Positions 44,175 through 52,511 are shown, numbered from the stretch's first letter. The stretch: 64,000 nt of DNA from Microbacterium immunditiarum (GCF_013409785.1 NZ_JACCBV010000001.1:2046001-2110000), one strand, 5' to 3'. The notes: generated by a model from the sequence alone, not told the origin. A program made the numbers and translations.

Positions 44175-45245
44175 ATGCCGGTGCTCGACCTCTCCGCGTC
44201 CTCCGTCGATCTCACCCGCACGATCTGCGACATCCCGAGCGTCTCCGGTGAGGAGAAGACCCTCGCTGACGCGATCGATCACGCCGTGCACCGGCTCGCG
44301 CATCTCGACGTGTATCGCGACGGAGACACGATCGTCGCGCGTACGAACCTCGGTCGTGCGCAGCGCGTCGTGATCGCGGGTCACATCGACACAGTGCCCG
44401 TCAACCACAACCTGCCCACCCGCGAGATCGGCGCCGATGGCGAGCGGATGCTGTGGGGAAGGGGCACCGTCGACATGAAGGCGGGCGTCGCGGTGCAGCT
44501 CAAGCTCGCGGCCGAGCTCGTCTCGCCCCGCGTCGACATCACGTGGATGTGGTACGACCACGAGGAGGTCGACGCCGACCTCAATGGCCTGACACGCCTG
44601 TCGCGCACGCGTCCCGACCTCTTCGCGGGCGACTTCGCGATCCTCGGCGAACCGAGCAACGGGCAGGTCGAGGGCGGATGCAACGGCAACCTGCGCGCGA
44701 TCGTGCGCACGCACGGCGTCCGCGCGCACAGTGCCCGGGCGTGGATGGGCGAGAACGCGATCCACCGCGCCGCGCCGATCCTCGGCCGTCTCGCGGACTA
44801 CGTGCCGCAGGAGGTCGCGGTCGACGGCCTGGCCTACCGCGAGGGTCTCAACGCCGTGCGCATCCGGGGCGGCATCGCGGGGAACGTGATCCCCGACCTG
44901 TGCGAGGTCGAGGTCAACTACCGCTTCGCCCCGAGCCGCACGCCCGACGAGGCCGTCGCCCACGTCCGTGGGGTCATGGACGGATTCGAGGTCGAGGTCG
45001 TCGACATCGCGCCGGGAGCCCGTCCCGGTCTCGACGCGCCGCTCGCGCAGGAGTTCGTCGCCGCCGTCGGCGCCGAGCCACGGCCCAAGTACGGCTGGAC
45101 GGATGTCGCGCGCTTCTCGGCGCTCGGCGTGCCGGCCGTCAACTACGGTCCTGGCGACGCGAGCCTCGCCCACCACGACGAGGAGCGTGTGCCGCTCGCG
45201 CAGATCGAGGACGTCGAGCGCGGTCTGCGGGCGTGGCTGAGCTGA
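44175..45245 (+). CDS. dapE: Succinyl-diaminopimelate desuccinylase
   Basis: This 356-residue M20 metallopeptidase-type enzyme removes succinate to give LL-diaminopimelate. Metal sites are visible in VIAGHIDTVPVNHN (His, Asp), the RGTVDMKAGVA segment (bridging Asp), YDHEEVDA (Glu pair) and a late His in SLAHHDEERV. ATG 44175 is six bases after TAGACT. In Microbacteriaceae diaminopimelate serves mainly as lysine precursor, since their wall peptide often lacks it. The next gene starts 13 bases inside its end. Confidence 0.9.
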   Translation: MPVLDLSASSVDLTRTICDIPSVSGEEKTLADAIDHAVHRLAHLDVYRDGDTIVARTNLGRAQRVVIAGHIDTVPVNHNLPTREIGADGERMLWGRGTVDMKAGVAVQLKLAAELVSPRVDITWMWYDHEEVDADLNGLTRLSRTRPDLFAGDFAILGEPSNGQVEGGCNGNLRAIVRTHGVRAHSARAWMGENAIHRAAPILGRLADYVPQEVAVDGLAYREGLNAVRIRGGIAGNVIPDLCEVEVNYRFAPSRTPDEAVAHVRGVMDGFEVEVVDIAPGARPGLDAPLAQEFVAAVGAEPRPKYGWTDVARFSALGVPAVNYGPGDASLAHHDEERVPLAQIEDVERGLRAWLS

Positions 45246-46468
45246 GCGCGCCGCGCGGCACCTGGGACGCGCTGCGTCGCGGGTGGGCGGCGTTGCCGGT
45301 CTCGGTGCGCGTGCTCATCGTGTACGTGCTGGCCCGCGTGGTGACGACGCTGTTCTTCGTGACGGCGGATGCGGCATCCGGCCCTTCTTCCCGTTTCGGG
45401 GTCAACCCCGGCCTCGCGGGTCTCGCGACCGGGTGGGACGGCCAGTGGTACTGGTACACCGCGGTCAACGGGTACCCGGCCGAGCTGCCGCTCACCGACG
45501 ACGGGTTGGTCGCCGAGAATCAGTGGGCGTTCATGCCGGTCTACCCGTACCTGTCGAGCGCCGTCGGCCTCGCGTTCGGCTCGTGGCCCGCGGGGGCGGT
45601 CGCGGTGTCGCTCGCGGCCGGCTATCTCGCGTGCCTGGTGCTGTACCGGATGCTGCGCCTGCGCGGCGACGACGCGATGGCGATGTGGGCCGTGGTGTTC
45701 TTCGCGGCCGGGCCGCTCGCGGCGCTGTTCCAGGTCGCGTACGCCGAGTCGCTCTTCCTGCTGTTCCTCTTCCTGGCGCTGTGGCTCGTCATGCGACGGC
45801 GGTTCGGCTGGCTGTACCTGCTCGTGCCCGCGATGGGGTTCACGCGGCCTGGAGTGCTCGCGTTCTCGCTGTTCCTCGCGCTGTACGGCATCGCGCGGTG
45901 GTTCGCGCGCCGACGGGACCCGCTCCCGATCCGGGAGGTCGTGCACATCGTCGCGCTCGGCCTGATCGCCGCGTTCGTCGGGTTCTCGTGGCAGGTCATC
46001 GCCGGGATCGTCACGGGCGATCCGACAGCGTACCTCGCGACCGAGCTCGCGTGGCGCCGCAACTGGCTGCCCGGATGGAGCGGCGCCTTCGTGCCGTTCG
46101 ACGGGTTCGTGCTCGGTGCGGACTTCTGGTTCAGCACGTGGGGCCTTCCGGGCTGGCTCGGCATCGTCGCGCTCGTCATCCTCGTGGCGGCGATCGCGGC
46201 TCTGCTGCTGTTCGAACCGCACGTGAAGCGGCTCGGGGTGGAGTTGCGCCTCTGGGCGGCGAGCTACGTCGTGTACCTGCTCGCGGTGTTCTTCCCGCAG
46301 TCGAGCATCTTCCGTCTGCTCGTGCCGCTGTCGCCGCTGTGGGGGGCGGTCGCGATGCCGAGATCGCCGTGGTGGCGGTTCGGCGTACTCGCCGTCGGCC
46401 TGCTCGGCCAATGGTGGTGGATCTTCAACATGTACGGGCTGGGGAATACGTTCTGGCAGATCCCCTGA
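45233..46468 (+). CDS. PIG-V-like mannosyltransferase (GT-C fold)
   Basis: The 411-residue membrane protein has about nine to ten helices and the GT-C features of PIG-V-type mannosyltransferases: an acidic WDGQWYW motif in the first outer loop (near residue 65), QWAFMPVYPYL and the AYAESLF-like QVAYAESLFLLFLF segment. Such enzymes take sugar from a polyprenyl phosphate donor for lipoglycans or protein. The GTG at 45233 overlaps dapE by 13 bases, implying coupling. It ends before the DUF3117 gene. Acceptor unknown. Confidence 0.75.
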   Translation: MAELSAPRGTWDALRRGWAALPVSVRVLIVYVLARVVTTLFFVTADAASGPSSRFGVNPGLAGLATGWDGQWYWYTAVNGYPAELPLTDDGLVAENQWAFMPVYPYLSSAVGLAFGSWPAGAVAVSLAAGYLACLVLYRMLRLRGDDAMAMWAVVFFAAGPLAALFQVAYAESLFLLFLFLALWLVMRRRFGWLYLLVPAMGFTRPGVLAFSLFLALYGIARWFARRRDPLPIREVVHIVALGLIAAFVGFSWQVIAGIVTGDPTAYLATELAWRRNWLPGWSGAFVPFDGFVLGADFWFSTWGLPGWLGIVALVILVAAIAALLLFEPHVKRLGVELRLWAASYVVYLLAVFFPQSSIFRLLVPLSPLWGAVAMPRSPWWRFGVLAVGLLGQWWWIFNMYGLGNTFWQIP

Positions 46469-46525
46469 CGCGGAAAACGTTCTCCACAGGGCGCCCCGGC
46501 TTTTCCCCGCGTTGTCAGGGCACGA

Positions 46526-46531
46526 TAAACT
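46526..46531 (+). promoter_or_regulatory. Likely -10 of the DUF3117 gene
   Basis: TAAACT lies in a local AT-rich spot about 34 bases ahead of the ATG, giving a short leader with an AAAGGGAG ribosome site. No -35 at standard spacing is seen. Confidence 0.45.
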
Positions 46532-46564
46532 TGGGAGGCAGACCTACGACGAAAGGGAGCCACC

Positions 46565-46738
46565 ATGGCAGCGATGAAGCCGAGAACCGGAGACGGGCCG
46601 ATGGAGGCCGTTAAGGAGGGGCGCCTCATCATCGTCCGTGTTCCGCTCGAGGGCGGTGGGCGCCTCGTCGTCTCGGTGAACGACGCCGAGGCCAAGGAGC
46701 TCTATGACGTCCTGGGCGGTGTCGTCAACGCCGCCTGA
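46565..46738 (+). CDS. DUF3117 small conserved protein (57 aa)
   Basis: The sequence begins MAAMKPRTGDGPMEAVKEGR and continues with RVPLEGGGRLVV, the hallmark of the actinobacterial DUF3117 family, usually 55-58 residues. Function is unknown. AAAGGGAG precedes the ATG, and a strong hairpin follows at 46750-46781. Single-gene unit. Confidence 0.9.
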   Translation: MAAMKPRTGDGPMEAVKEGRLIIVRVPLEGGGRLVVSVNDAEAKELYDVLGGVVNAA

Positions 46739-46749
46739 GTCGCGACTTC

Positions 46750-46781
46750 GGAACGGCCGGTCCTGAGGGACCGGCCGTTCC
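46750..46781. terminator. 14-bp stem, TGAG tetraloop
   Basis: GGAACGGCCGGTCC and its exact complement flank TGAG. It sits between the DUF3117 gene and the convergent O-methyltransferase gene and can serve both directions; the flanking T content is low (GTCGTCTCC). Confidence 0.7.
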
Positions 46782-46808
46782 GTCGTCTCCGCGGATGGGA
46801 CGGGCTGT

Positions 46809-47444
46809 TCACTCCGCCGGGCGCGTGGTGAGCTGAAGCAGTCCCTCACCGACGATGGACAGAGCGCCGATGACGGCGGGCGAGGCCTGGGTCTCCTGGA
46901 TGAGCGAGCGGTAGGCCGAGGTCACGGGATCGCGGCGCACCGGGTCCGCGACGGCGCCCCCCGCGAGCACACGGGGCACGAGCACGGTGCCGCCGGCGCG
47001 CACGAGCCTCAGCCCGTGCTCGACGTATTCGATGACCCCCTCGGGGTCGGCGTCGACGAGCACGATGTCGTACGACGCCTCGTTCATGCGCGGGAGCACC
47101 TCTGAGGCGCGCCCCGTGATGAAGCGGGCACGTGCGGGCGGGATCCTCGCGTCGGCGAACGCCTTGCGCGCGACGCCCAGGTGCTCGGGCTCGTTGTCGA
47201 TCGTCGTCAGGGTCGCGCGCGGCGAGCCGTGGAGCAGCCACAGGCCCGAGACGCCCGCCCCCGTGCCGATCTCGACGATGTTCAGCGCCTGGGACGCCGC
47301 CGCGATGACGGCGCACTGCGCGCCGACCGCGGGGCTCACCGGCGCCGCGCCGAGCTCGAGCGCGTGCGCTCGTGCGCGCACGATGTGGTCGGGCTCGACG
47401 GTCGCCTCGTCGGCGAAGCGGTTGTTCGCGTGCTGATCGGCCAT
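46809..47444 (-). CDS. SAM-dependent O-methyltransferase (class I, COMT-like)
   Basis: The 211-residue protein fits the methyltransferase_3 family: SPAVGAQCAVIAAASQALNIVEIGTGAGVSGLWL holds the SAM loop (VEIGTGAG), with TTIDNEPEHLGVARKAF, DIVLVDADPEG (metal/substrate Asp) and RAGGTVLVPRVL downstream. It would methylate a catechol-like or other hydroxyl group. A TAGGCT on the minus strand upstream and AGGAGGAGG before ATG 47444 give a normal leader. It is divergent from tatB. Confidence 0.82.
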   Translation of the reverse strand: MADQHANNRFADEATVEPDHIVRARAHALELGAAPVSPAVGAQCAVIAAASQALNIVEIGTGAGVSGLWLLHGSPRATLTTIDNEPEHLGVARKAFADARIPPARARFITGRASEVLPRMNEASYDIVLVDADPEGVIEYVEHGLRLVRAGGTVLVPRVLAGGAVADPVRRDPVTSAYRSLIQETQASPAVIGALSIVGEGLLQLTTRPAE

Positions 47445-47517
47445 GGTCCTCCTCCTGCGACAGCCTACGGCCCGGAATCATGCCGCCCGCACAGGCACAC
47501 GGCGGTAACCTGTGTGC

Positions 47518-47898
47518 ATGTTCTTCGGCCTCACGATCGAGAAGCTTCTGCTGATCGGTGTGATCGCCGCATTCGTGGTCGGCCCCGAGCGGCTGCCGCG
47601 CTACGCGGAGGCGCTCGCACGCGCGACACGACGCGTGCGCGATTACCTTCAGAACGCGAAGACCCGCGTCAAGGACGAGATGGGCGAGGACTTCGACGAC
47701 ATCGACTGGCGCACTCTCGACCCGCGCCAGTACGACCCGAGGCGCATCATCCGCGAGGCGCTGCTCGACGACCCGCCCATCGCGACCGTCAAGGCCGCGG
47801 GCACGGCGGCAGCGGTCACGGCGCCGCTCACGCCGCCCGAGCCGCCCCGGCGCCTCACCGCGGGGGAGACCCCGCCGTTCGACGCCGAAGCGACGTAG
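47518..47898 (+). CDS. tatB: Sec-independent translocase subunit TatB
   Basis: The 126-residue protein has the TatA/B pattern: one N-terminal helix (FGLTIEKLLLIGVIAAFVVGPERLP) with the GPERLP hinge, then an amphipathic helix (RYAEALARATRRVRDYLQNAKTRV) and an acidic, Pro-rich tail. The GPE hinge and position next to mrp (as in mycobacteria) favour TatB over TatA. TatB binds twin-arginine signal peptides with TatC; tatA and tatC are not in the window. ATG 47518 is six bases after TAACCT (47506-47511). Confidence 0.85.
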   Translation: MFFGLTIEKLLLIGVIAAFVVGPERLPRYAEALARATRRVRDYLQNAKTRVKDEMGEDFDDIDWRTLDPRQYDPRRIIREALLDDPPIATVKAAGTAAAVTAPLTPPEPPRRLTAGETPPFDAEAT

Positions 47899-47907
47899 AG
47901 CCCCGGA

Positions 47908-49059
47908 TCAGGAGGGCCGGATCGGGAGCGACCGGCCCGCGAGGCCGCGCGGACCGCCGAGTCTCTCGGCGAGACGCGTGATCGCGACGGCGGCGGGGTC
48001 ATCCGGGTGGGTGACGACGACCGGCGTTCCGGCGTCCCCGTCCGCGCGCAGCTCGGGGCTCAGCGGGATCGACGCGAGCACGGGCACCTCCTCGCCCTCG
48101 TGGGACAGCGCCGCGGCCACCTCGGCGCCGCCGCCCGACCCGAACAGGTCGACGGTCGTCCCGTCGGGGAGTGTGAGGCCGGCCATGTTCTCGACGACGC
48201 CGACGACGCGCTGACCGGTCTGGCGCGCGACGAGTCCGCTGCGGATGGCGACATCGGATGCCGCGGCCTGCGGCGTCGTGACGACGACGACGTCCGCGTG
48301 GGGCAGCAGCTGGCCGACCGAGATCGCGACGTCGCCGGTCCCGGGCGGCATGTCGAGGAGCAGCACGTCGAGGTCGCCGAAGTACACGTCGGTGAGGAAC
48401 TGCTGCACGGTCCGGTGCAGCATCGGACCGCGCCACGCGACCGCGCCCAGCGGCTCGTCGGAGCGCCCGCGCCGCAGGAACATCCCGATCGAGATCGTCT
48501 TCACGCCGTGCGCGACGGGCGGGAGCATGAGGTCGTCGATGCGCGTGGGGTGGGGCGGCAGTCCGTCGGCGTCGACCAGGCCGAGCAGACCCGGGATCGA
48601 GAAGCCGTGCACGTCGGCGTCGACGAGGCCGACTGCGAGGCCGCGCGCCGCGAGCGCCACCGCGAGGTTCGCGGTCACGGTCGACTTGCCGACTCCGCCC
48701 TTGCCGCTCGTGACGGCGATCACCCGGGTGAGCGAGTCAGGGCCGAAGGGCATCTGGCGGGCGGGACGACCGGCGCGCAGCTTCTCGGTGAGCTCGGCTC
48801 GTTCGGCGGGTGTCATGACCCCGACCGCGACCTCCACCGCGTCGATCCCGGGCACCGAGGCGGCGGCCGCGCGCACGTCGCTCTCGATGCGGGTGGCGGC
48901 GGGGCATCCGACGATCGTCAAGACGATGCCGACTCTCGCCGTCCCGCCCTCGACCGAGATGTCGCGCACCATGCCGAGCTCGGAGATCGGCCGCCGCAGC
49001 TCGGGATCGCTCACGGCCCCCACCGCTGCGCGCACGCGGGCCGCGAGCTCGTCGGTCAC
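47908..49059 (-). CDS. mrp: Mrp/ApbC-family Fe-S cluster carrier ATPase
   Basis: The 383-residue protein joins an N-terminal MIP18-like domain (AAVGAVSDPELRRPISELGMV; LTIVGCPAATRIE) to a deviant Walker A ATPase (TSGKGGVGKST; LLDMPPGTGD). It should carry or deliver Fe-S clusters. In ApbC and Nbp35 a CxxC near the C-terminus binds the cluster; here the matching place reads VENMAGLTLPDGTTVDLFG, with no Cys pair. GTG 49059 overlaps the stop of the DUF1003 gene (GTGA), and it converges with tatB. Confidence 0.88.
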   Translation of the reverse strand: MTDELAARVRAAVGAVSDPELRRPISELGMVRDISVEGGTARVGIVLTIVGCPAATRIESDVRAAAASVPGIDAVEVAVGVMTPAERAELTEKLRAGRPARQMPFGPDSLTRVIAVTSGKGGVGKSTVTANLAVALAARGLAVGLVDADVHGFSIPGLLGLVDADGLPPHPTRIDDLMLPPVAHGVKTISIGMFLRRGRSDEPLGAVAWRGPMLHRTVQQFLTDVYFGDLDVLLLDMPPGTGDVAISVGQLLPHADVVVVTTPQAAASDVAIRSGLVARQTGQRVVGVVENMAGLTLPDGTTVDLFGSGGGAEVAAALSHEGEEVPVLASIPLSPELRADGDAGTPVVVTHPDDPAAVAITRLAERLGGPRGLAGRSLPIRPS

Positions 49060-49589
49060 GTCGATCGGCCGGCGTCACCGGCCTCGCCGCTCGGCTGGAG
49101 CTGCTCGAGCAGCGCCTTGAGCTCGGTGCGCAGCACGTCGCGCGTGATGACCTCGTCGCTGACCTCCGTGAGCGCCATGCGCAGCGCGACGATCTCGCGC
49201 GCGAGGTACTCGGTGTCGGCGAGGTTTCGCTCGGAGCGCTGGCGGTCCTGCTCGATCTGCACGCGGTCGCGGTCGTCCTGGCGGTTCTGCGCCAGCAGGA
49301 TCAGGGGAGCGGCGTACGACGCCTGCAGCGACAGCACGAGAGTGAGCGCGGTGAACCCGAGCTCGGCCGAGTCGAAGCGCAGCTCCTCCGGCCCGATCGT
49401 GTTCCACAGGATCCACGCCGCGCAGAAGATCGTGAGCCCGAGGACGAACGCCGGGGTGCCCATGTTGCGCGCGATCCACTCGGTGAAGCGGCCGAAGCGG
49501 TCGCGTGAGGGCTGGGCGGGGCGCGGTCCCAGGACGCCGGAGCGCCCGAGCGGGGCATCCAGCGCCGCACGGCGGGTCGGACGGGCCAT
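49056..49589 (-). CDS. DUF1003 membrane protein
   Basis: The 177-residue protein has two membrane helices (GTPAFVLGLTIFCAAWILWN and LGFTALTLVLSLQASYAAPLILLA) and a C-terminal coiled coil beginning AQNRQDDRDRVQIEQDRQ, the DUF1003 signature. No function is established, but the family is often adjacent to MgtE-N/CBS proteins in actinobacteria, as here. Its ATG overlaps the upstream stop (TGATG) and its own stop overlaps mrp, so the three genes are one coupled unit. Confidence 0.85.
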   Translation of the reverse strand: MARPTRRAALDAPLGRSGVLGPRPAQPSRDRFGRFTEWIARNMGTPAFVLGLTIFCAAWILWNTIGPEELRFDSAELGFTALTLVLSLQASYAAPLILLAQNRQDDRDRVQIEQDRQRSERNLADTEYLAREIVALRMALTEVSDEVITRDVLRTELKALLEQLQPSGEAGDAGRST

Positions 49590-50884
49590 CAGCGCCTCCT
49601 CGGGATGCTCGCGGTGGTCGTGGGAACGGTCTCCTGCGGCTGTTCATCGTCGGCGTCATGGGATCGCCAGTCGTCGGGAAGGAGGTAGTCGAGCACGTCG
49701 TCGACGCTGACCGCGCCCACGAGGCGGTGAGCCTGGTCGACGACCGGCAGCGAAACGAGGTTGTAGCTGGCGAGGAGGCGTGCGACCTCGGTGGCCGACG
49801 CGGTCGCCGGCACCGGTTCGAGCGTGTCATCGATGATGGTGCCCAGGCGCTCGTGCGGGGGGTAGCGGAGCATCCGCTGGAAGTGGACCGTGCCCAGCAG
49901 GCGCCCTGTCGGCGTCTCGTACGGCGGAAGCGTCACGAACACGGCCGCCGCGAGCGCGGGGTGCAGCTCGTGCCGGCGGATGAGCGCGAGCGCCTCGGCG
50001 ACGGTCGCGTCGGCCGACAGCACGATGGGCTCGCTCGTCATGAGACCGCCCGCCGTGTCGGGGCCGTACTTCAGGAGGGCGCGCACGTCCTCCGCCTCCT
50101 CGGGCTCCATGAGTTCGAGCAGCTCCTCCGACCGCTCCTCCGAGAGCTGCCCGAGCAGGTCGGCTGCGTCGTCGGGCTCCATCGCGTCGAGGATGTCGGC
50201 GGCGCGCTCGTCGCCGAGCGCCTCGAGGATGTGGACCTGCTCGTCTTCGGGCATCTCTTCGAGCGCGTCGGCGAGGCGGTCGTCGGGAAGCTCCTCGGCG
50301 ACCTCGATGAGGCGCTCCTCGGGCAGGTCGAGCAGCGTGTTGGCGAGGTCGGCGGGCTTGAGGTCGGAATAGGTCGCGATGAGCTGCTCGGCGGACTGCG
50401 CCTCACCCGGAGTCTGGCGCTCGCGCACCTCGGACCAGTGCGCGAACGTCGTCGGGCCCTTCGCGAACGGCGACGCGCTCGTCTTGGGGCGGCGCAGGAA
50501 GAGCTGGCCGACGTCCCACTCTCCCGCGCGGTTGCGCTCGATCGCGACGTCCTCGATGACCCCGTGGCCGGATCCGTCCTTGAAGTAGACGCGGCGGCCG
50601 AGCAGCTCGGCCATGACGCGCACCTCGCCGCCGCGCTGCTGGAACCGGCGCACGTTGATGAGCCCCGTCGCGATGACCTGGCCCGTCGCGATCGAGGTCA
50701 CGCGCCCGATGGACATGAACACGTGTCTGCGCCCGGGGATCTCGACCACGAGACCCACGACGCGCGGCGGATCGTCCTTGCGGTAGATCACGACGACGTC
50801 TCGCACCTTGCCGAGCCGGTCGCCGGCGGGGTCGAAGACCGAGCACCCGGACAGGCGCGCGACGAATACCCTCTGCGTGCTCAC
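49589..50884 (-). CDS. MgtE-N/CBS domain protein without the transport domain
   Basis: The 431-residue soluble protein has a PRC-barrel-like N-terminal region (about 1-150, two related beta units), an MgtE N-type helical repeat (DLANTLLDLPEERLIEVAEELPDD onwards, about 190-290) and two CBS domains (about 295-415). The MgtE membrane domain that conducts magnesium is absent, so it is more likely a Mg2+ or nucleotide sensor that works with another protein, perhaps the DUF1003 partner. GTG 50884 is six bases after TACGCT on the minus strand. Confidence 0.8.
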   Translation of the reverse strand: MSTQRVFVARLSGCSVFDPAGDRLGKVRDVVVIYRKDDPPRVVGLVVEIPGRRHVFMSIGRVTSIATGQVIATGLINVRRFQQRGGEVRVMAELLGRRVYFKDGSGHGVIEDVAIERNRAGEWDVGQLFLRRPKTSASPFAKGPTTFAHWSEVRERQTPGEAQSAEQLIATYSDLKPADLANTLLDLPEERLIEVAEELPDDRLADALEEMPEDEQVHILEALGDERAADILDAMEPDDAADLLGQLSEERSEELLELMEPEEAEDVRALLKYGPDTAGGLMTSEPIVLSADATVAEALALIRRHELHPALAAAVFVTLPPYETPTGRLLGTVHFQRMLRYPPHERLGTIIDDTLEPVPATASATEVARLLASYNLVSLPVVDQAHRLVGAVSVDDVLDYLLPDDWRSHDADDEQPQETVPTTTASIPRRR

Positions 50885-50924
50885 CCGTCCAGCGTAGTCC
50901 GGGGTCCGTGCAAGGATGAGGGAC

Positions 50925-51632
50925 ATGAGCATGATGGGCGGTCGCTTCCCGCAGGGCCCTGAAGACACGGGCCAGACCGTGGCGAGCTTTCCCACCTACG
51001 AGGCGGCGCAGAAGGCCGTCTCGACGCTCATCGCCGGCGAGATCCCCGCGCGCGAGATCTCGATCGTCGGCCACGACCTGCGCTCTGTCGAGCGCGTCAC
51101 GGGTCGCCTCGGCTACGCCGCCGCCGCGCGCTCCGGCGCGATCAACGGCCTGCTGCTCGGCCTCCTCTTCGCAGCGATCTTCGTGCTCGGATCCCCGACC
51201 GTGCCCATCCAGGCGTTCGTCGGCGTGCTCTTCGTGGGCATCGCGATCGGCATGCTGCTGAGCCTCGTGACGTACTCCTTCGTCCGCCGTCGTCGTGACT
51301 ACGCGTCGGTCATGCAGGTCGTCGCCGAGCACTACGAGGTCCACGTCGCCTCGTCGAGCGTCCACCGCGCGCGTCAGGTCCTCGGCACGACTGAGCCCGT
51401 GCCTCCGCAGGCCGCCCCGACGGCCGGCGAGCCGCCGCTGTACGGGCAGCGAGTCGCTCCTCCCGCAGAACCGCCGCGCTACGGCGAGCGGGTCGTCGAG
51501 AGCGGTGGGCCAGACACCGATGACGAATCGACGGATGCCGCATCCGCCGCGCCGGAAGAAGACGGTGCGGACGACGACCGGTCCGACCCGAGTGCATCCC
51601 CTGCGCCCGACGAGCGAGACGACCGCGCGTGA
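50925..51632 (+). CDS. General stress protein 17M-like (YflT-type) membrane protein
   Basis: The 235-residue protein opens with a YflT/GSP17M-like domain (VASFPTYEAAQKAVSTLIAGEIPAREISIVG), then two adjacent helices (about 68-88 and 95-117), a second short domain (DYASVMQVVAEHYEVHVAS) and a disordered Pro/Asp-rich tail. The role is unknown; related Bacillus proteins are SigB-controlled. ATG 50925 is seven bases after a weak AAGGAT hexamer. Its stop overlaps the next, decayed frame by GTGA. Confidence 0.75.
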   Translation: MSMMGGRFPQGPEDTGQTVASFPTYEAAQKAVSTLIAGEIPAREISIVGHDLRSVERVTGRLGYAAAARSGAINGLLLGLLFAAIFVLGSPTVPIQAFVGVLFVGIAIGMLLSLVTYSFVRRRRDYASVMQVVAEHYEVHVASSSVHRARQVLGTTEPVPPQAAPTAGEPPLYGQRVAPPAEPPRYGERVVESGGPDTDDESTDAASAAPEEDGADDDRSDPSASPAPDERDDRA

Positions 51633-51802
51633 GTCCCGCGCCCGGTGACCCCGTCATCGAGGTCGCCGATCTTCGCCGCGAGTACCGGCTGCGCGGCCGC
51701 AAGGGCGTCGTGACGGCGCTCGACGGGAACACGAAGCTCAGCGCGCGCGAGAACCTCGAGTTCTGGGCGGCCCGCGACGGCACGATCGACATCGACACGT
51801 GA
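51629..51802 (+). pseudogene. Remnant of an ABC transporter ATPase gene
   Basis: This 57-codon frame starts PVIEVADLRREYRLRGRKGVVTALDG, which is the usual N-terminus of a DrrA/CcmA-type ABC ATPase up to the point where the beta strands before Walker A begin. It then jumps to NTKLSARENLEFWA, which in such proteins lies after Walker A and the Q-loop ('...L(T/S)ARENL.FWA...'). The GxxGxGKST loop, signature and Walker B are gone, and it ends seven residues later. I read it as an internally deleted and truncated ATPase gene. The GTG start coupled to the stress-protein gene suggests the ancestor was the second gene of an operon, perhaps followed by a permease now lost. Confidence 0.65.
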
Positions 51803-51827
51803 CACGGCGTACGCGAGGATGGCAGCG

Positions 51828-52511
51828 ATGACGCTCGTCGACTCTCCGATCCCGGTGGCGCTGCCCGCGGGGTCCGTCGCGGTGTCGTGCGACCTCGAGT
51901 TGCCCGAAGCAGACCCGTGGGCCGCGGTCGCGATCGCCCACGGCGCGGGCGCGGGGTACCGGCATCCGTTCCTCGTCGGCTTCGCGCGCGCCCTGCGCGA
52001 TGAGGGCCTCGCGACGCTGCGGTTCAACTTCCCTTATGTCGAGGCGGGTCGACGGATGCCCGGACCCGCCGCTCATGCGATCGCGATGTGGTCCGCGGTC
52101 GAGGCCGCCGCGCGCGAGGCACTCGCCGGCGTGCCGTTCGTCGCGGCGGGCAAGTCGTACGGCGGCCGCATGGCGTCGATGGCCGCCGCGGAGGGGGCCA
52201 TCTCACCGGCGGGGCTCGTGTACCTCGGGTATCCGCTGCATCCGCCGGGGCAGCCCGAGAAGGACCGCTCGGCGCACCTGCCGCGGATCGCCGCGCCGCA
52301 GCTGTTCGTCGAGGGCACGGTCGACCCGTTCGTCGTCCCGCACGAGGGGCTCGAAGCGGCGGTCGCGTCGTGTCAGGACGCGACCGTCGAGTGGATCGAG
52401 GGCGGCGGCCACTCGTTCGAGGTCAAGGGCCGCAAGCGGCCCGCCGAGGAGATCGGCGCGGGCCTCGCGCCGCTGGTCGCGAGGTTCGTGCGCGCTCGCA
52501 TTCCTGTGTGA
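51828..52511 (+). CDS. Alpha/beta hydrolase, KANL3/Tex30-like
   Basis: The 227-residue protein has a compact alpha/beta hydrolase pattern: an AIAHGAGAGYRHPF oxyanion region, the nucleophile elbow GKSYGGRM, the acid in EGTVDPF and the His in GGGHSFEVKGRK. This matches the KANL3/Tex30 (dienelactone hydrolase-related) group often described as putative hydrolases. ATG 51828 has GAGG nine bases upstream; ATG 51819 is an alternative. It lies between two gene remnants. Substrate unknown. Confidence 0.78.
   Translation: MTLVDSPIPVALPAGSVAVSCDLELPEADPWAAVAIAHGAGAGYRHPFLVGFARALRDEGLATLRFNFPYVEAGRRMPGPAAHAIAMWSAVEAAAREALAGVPFVAAGKSYGGRMASMAAAEGAISPAGLVYLGYPLHPPGQPEKDRSAHLPRIAAPQLFVEGTVDPFVVPHEGLEAAVASCQDATVEWIEGGGHSFEVKGRKRPAEEIGAGLAPLVARFVRARIPV

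Noticed and set aside
46469..46525. AAAA/TTTT-containing inverted repeat after the mannosyltransferase as terminator
   Set aside because: The arms are interrupted and the pairing is weak compared with other hairpins in the window; not listed as a feature.
51629..51802. Reading this frame as a real small protein
   Set aside because: Both halves match separate parts of ABC ATPases with the nucleotide site missing between them, which is better explained by deletion; conservation in relatives would overturn this.
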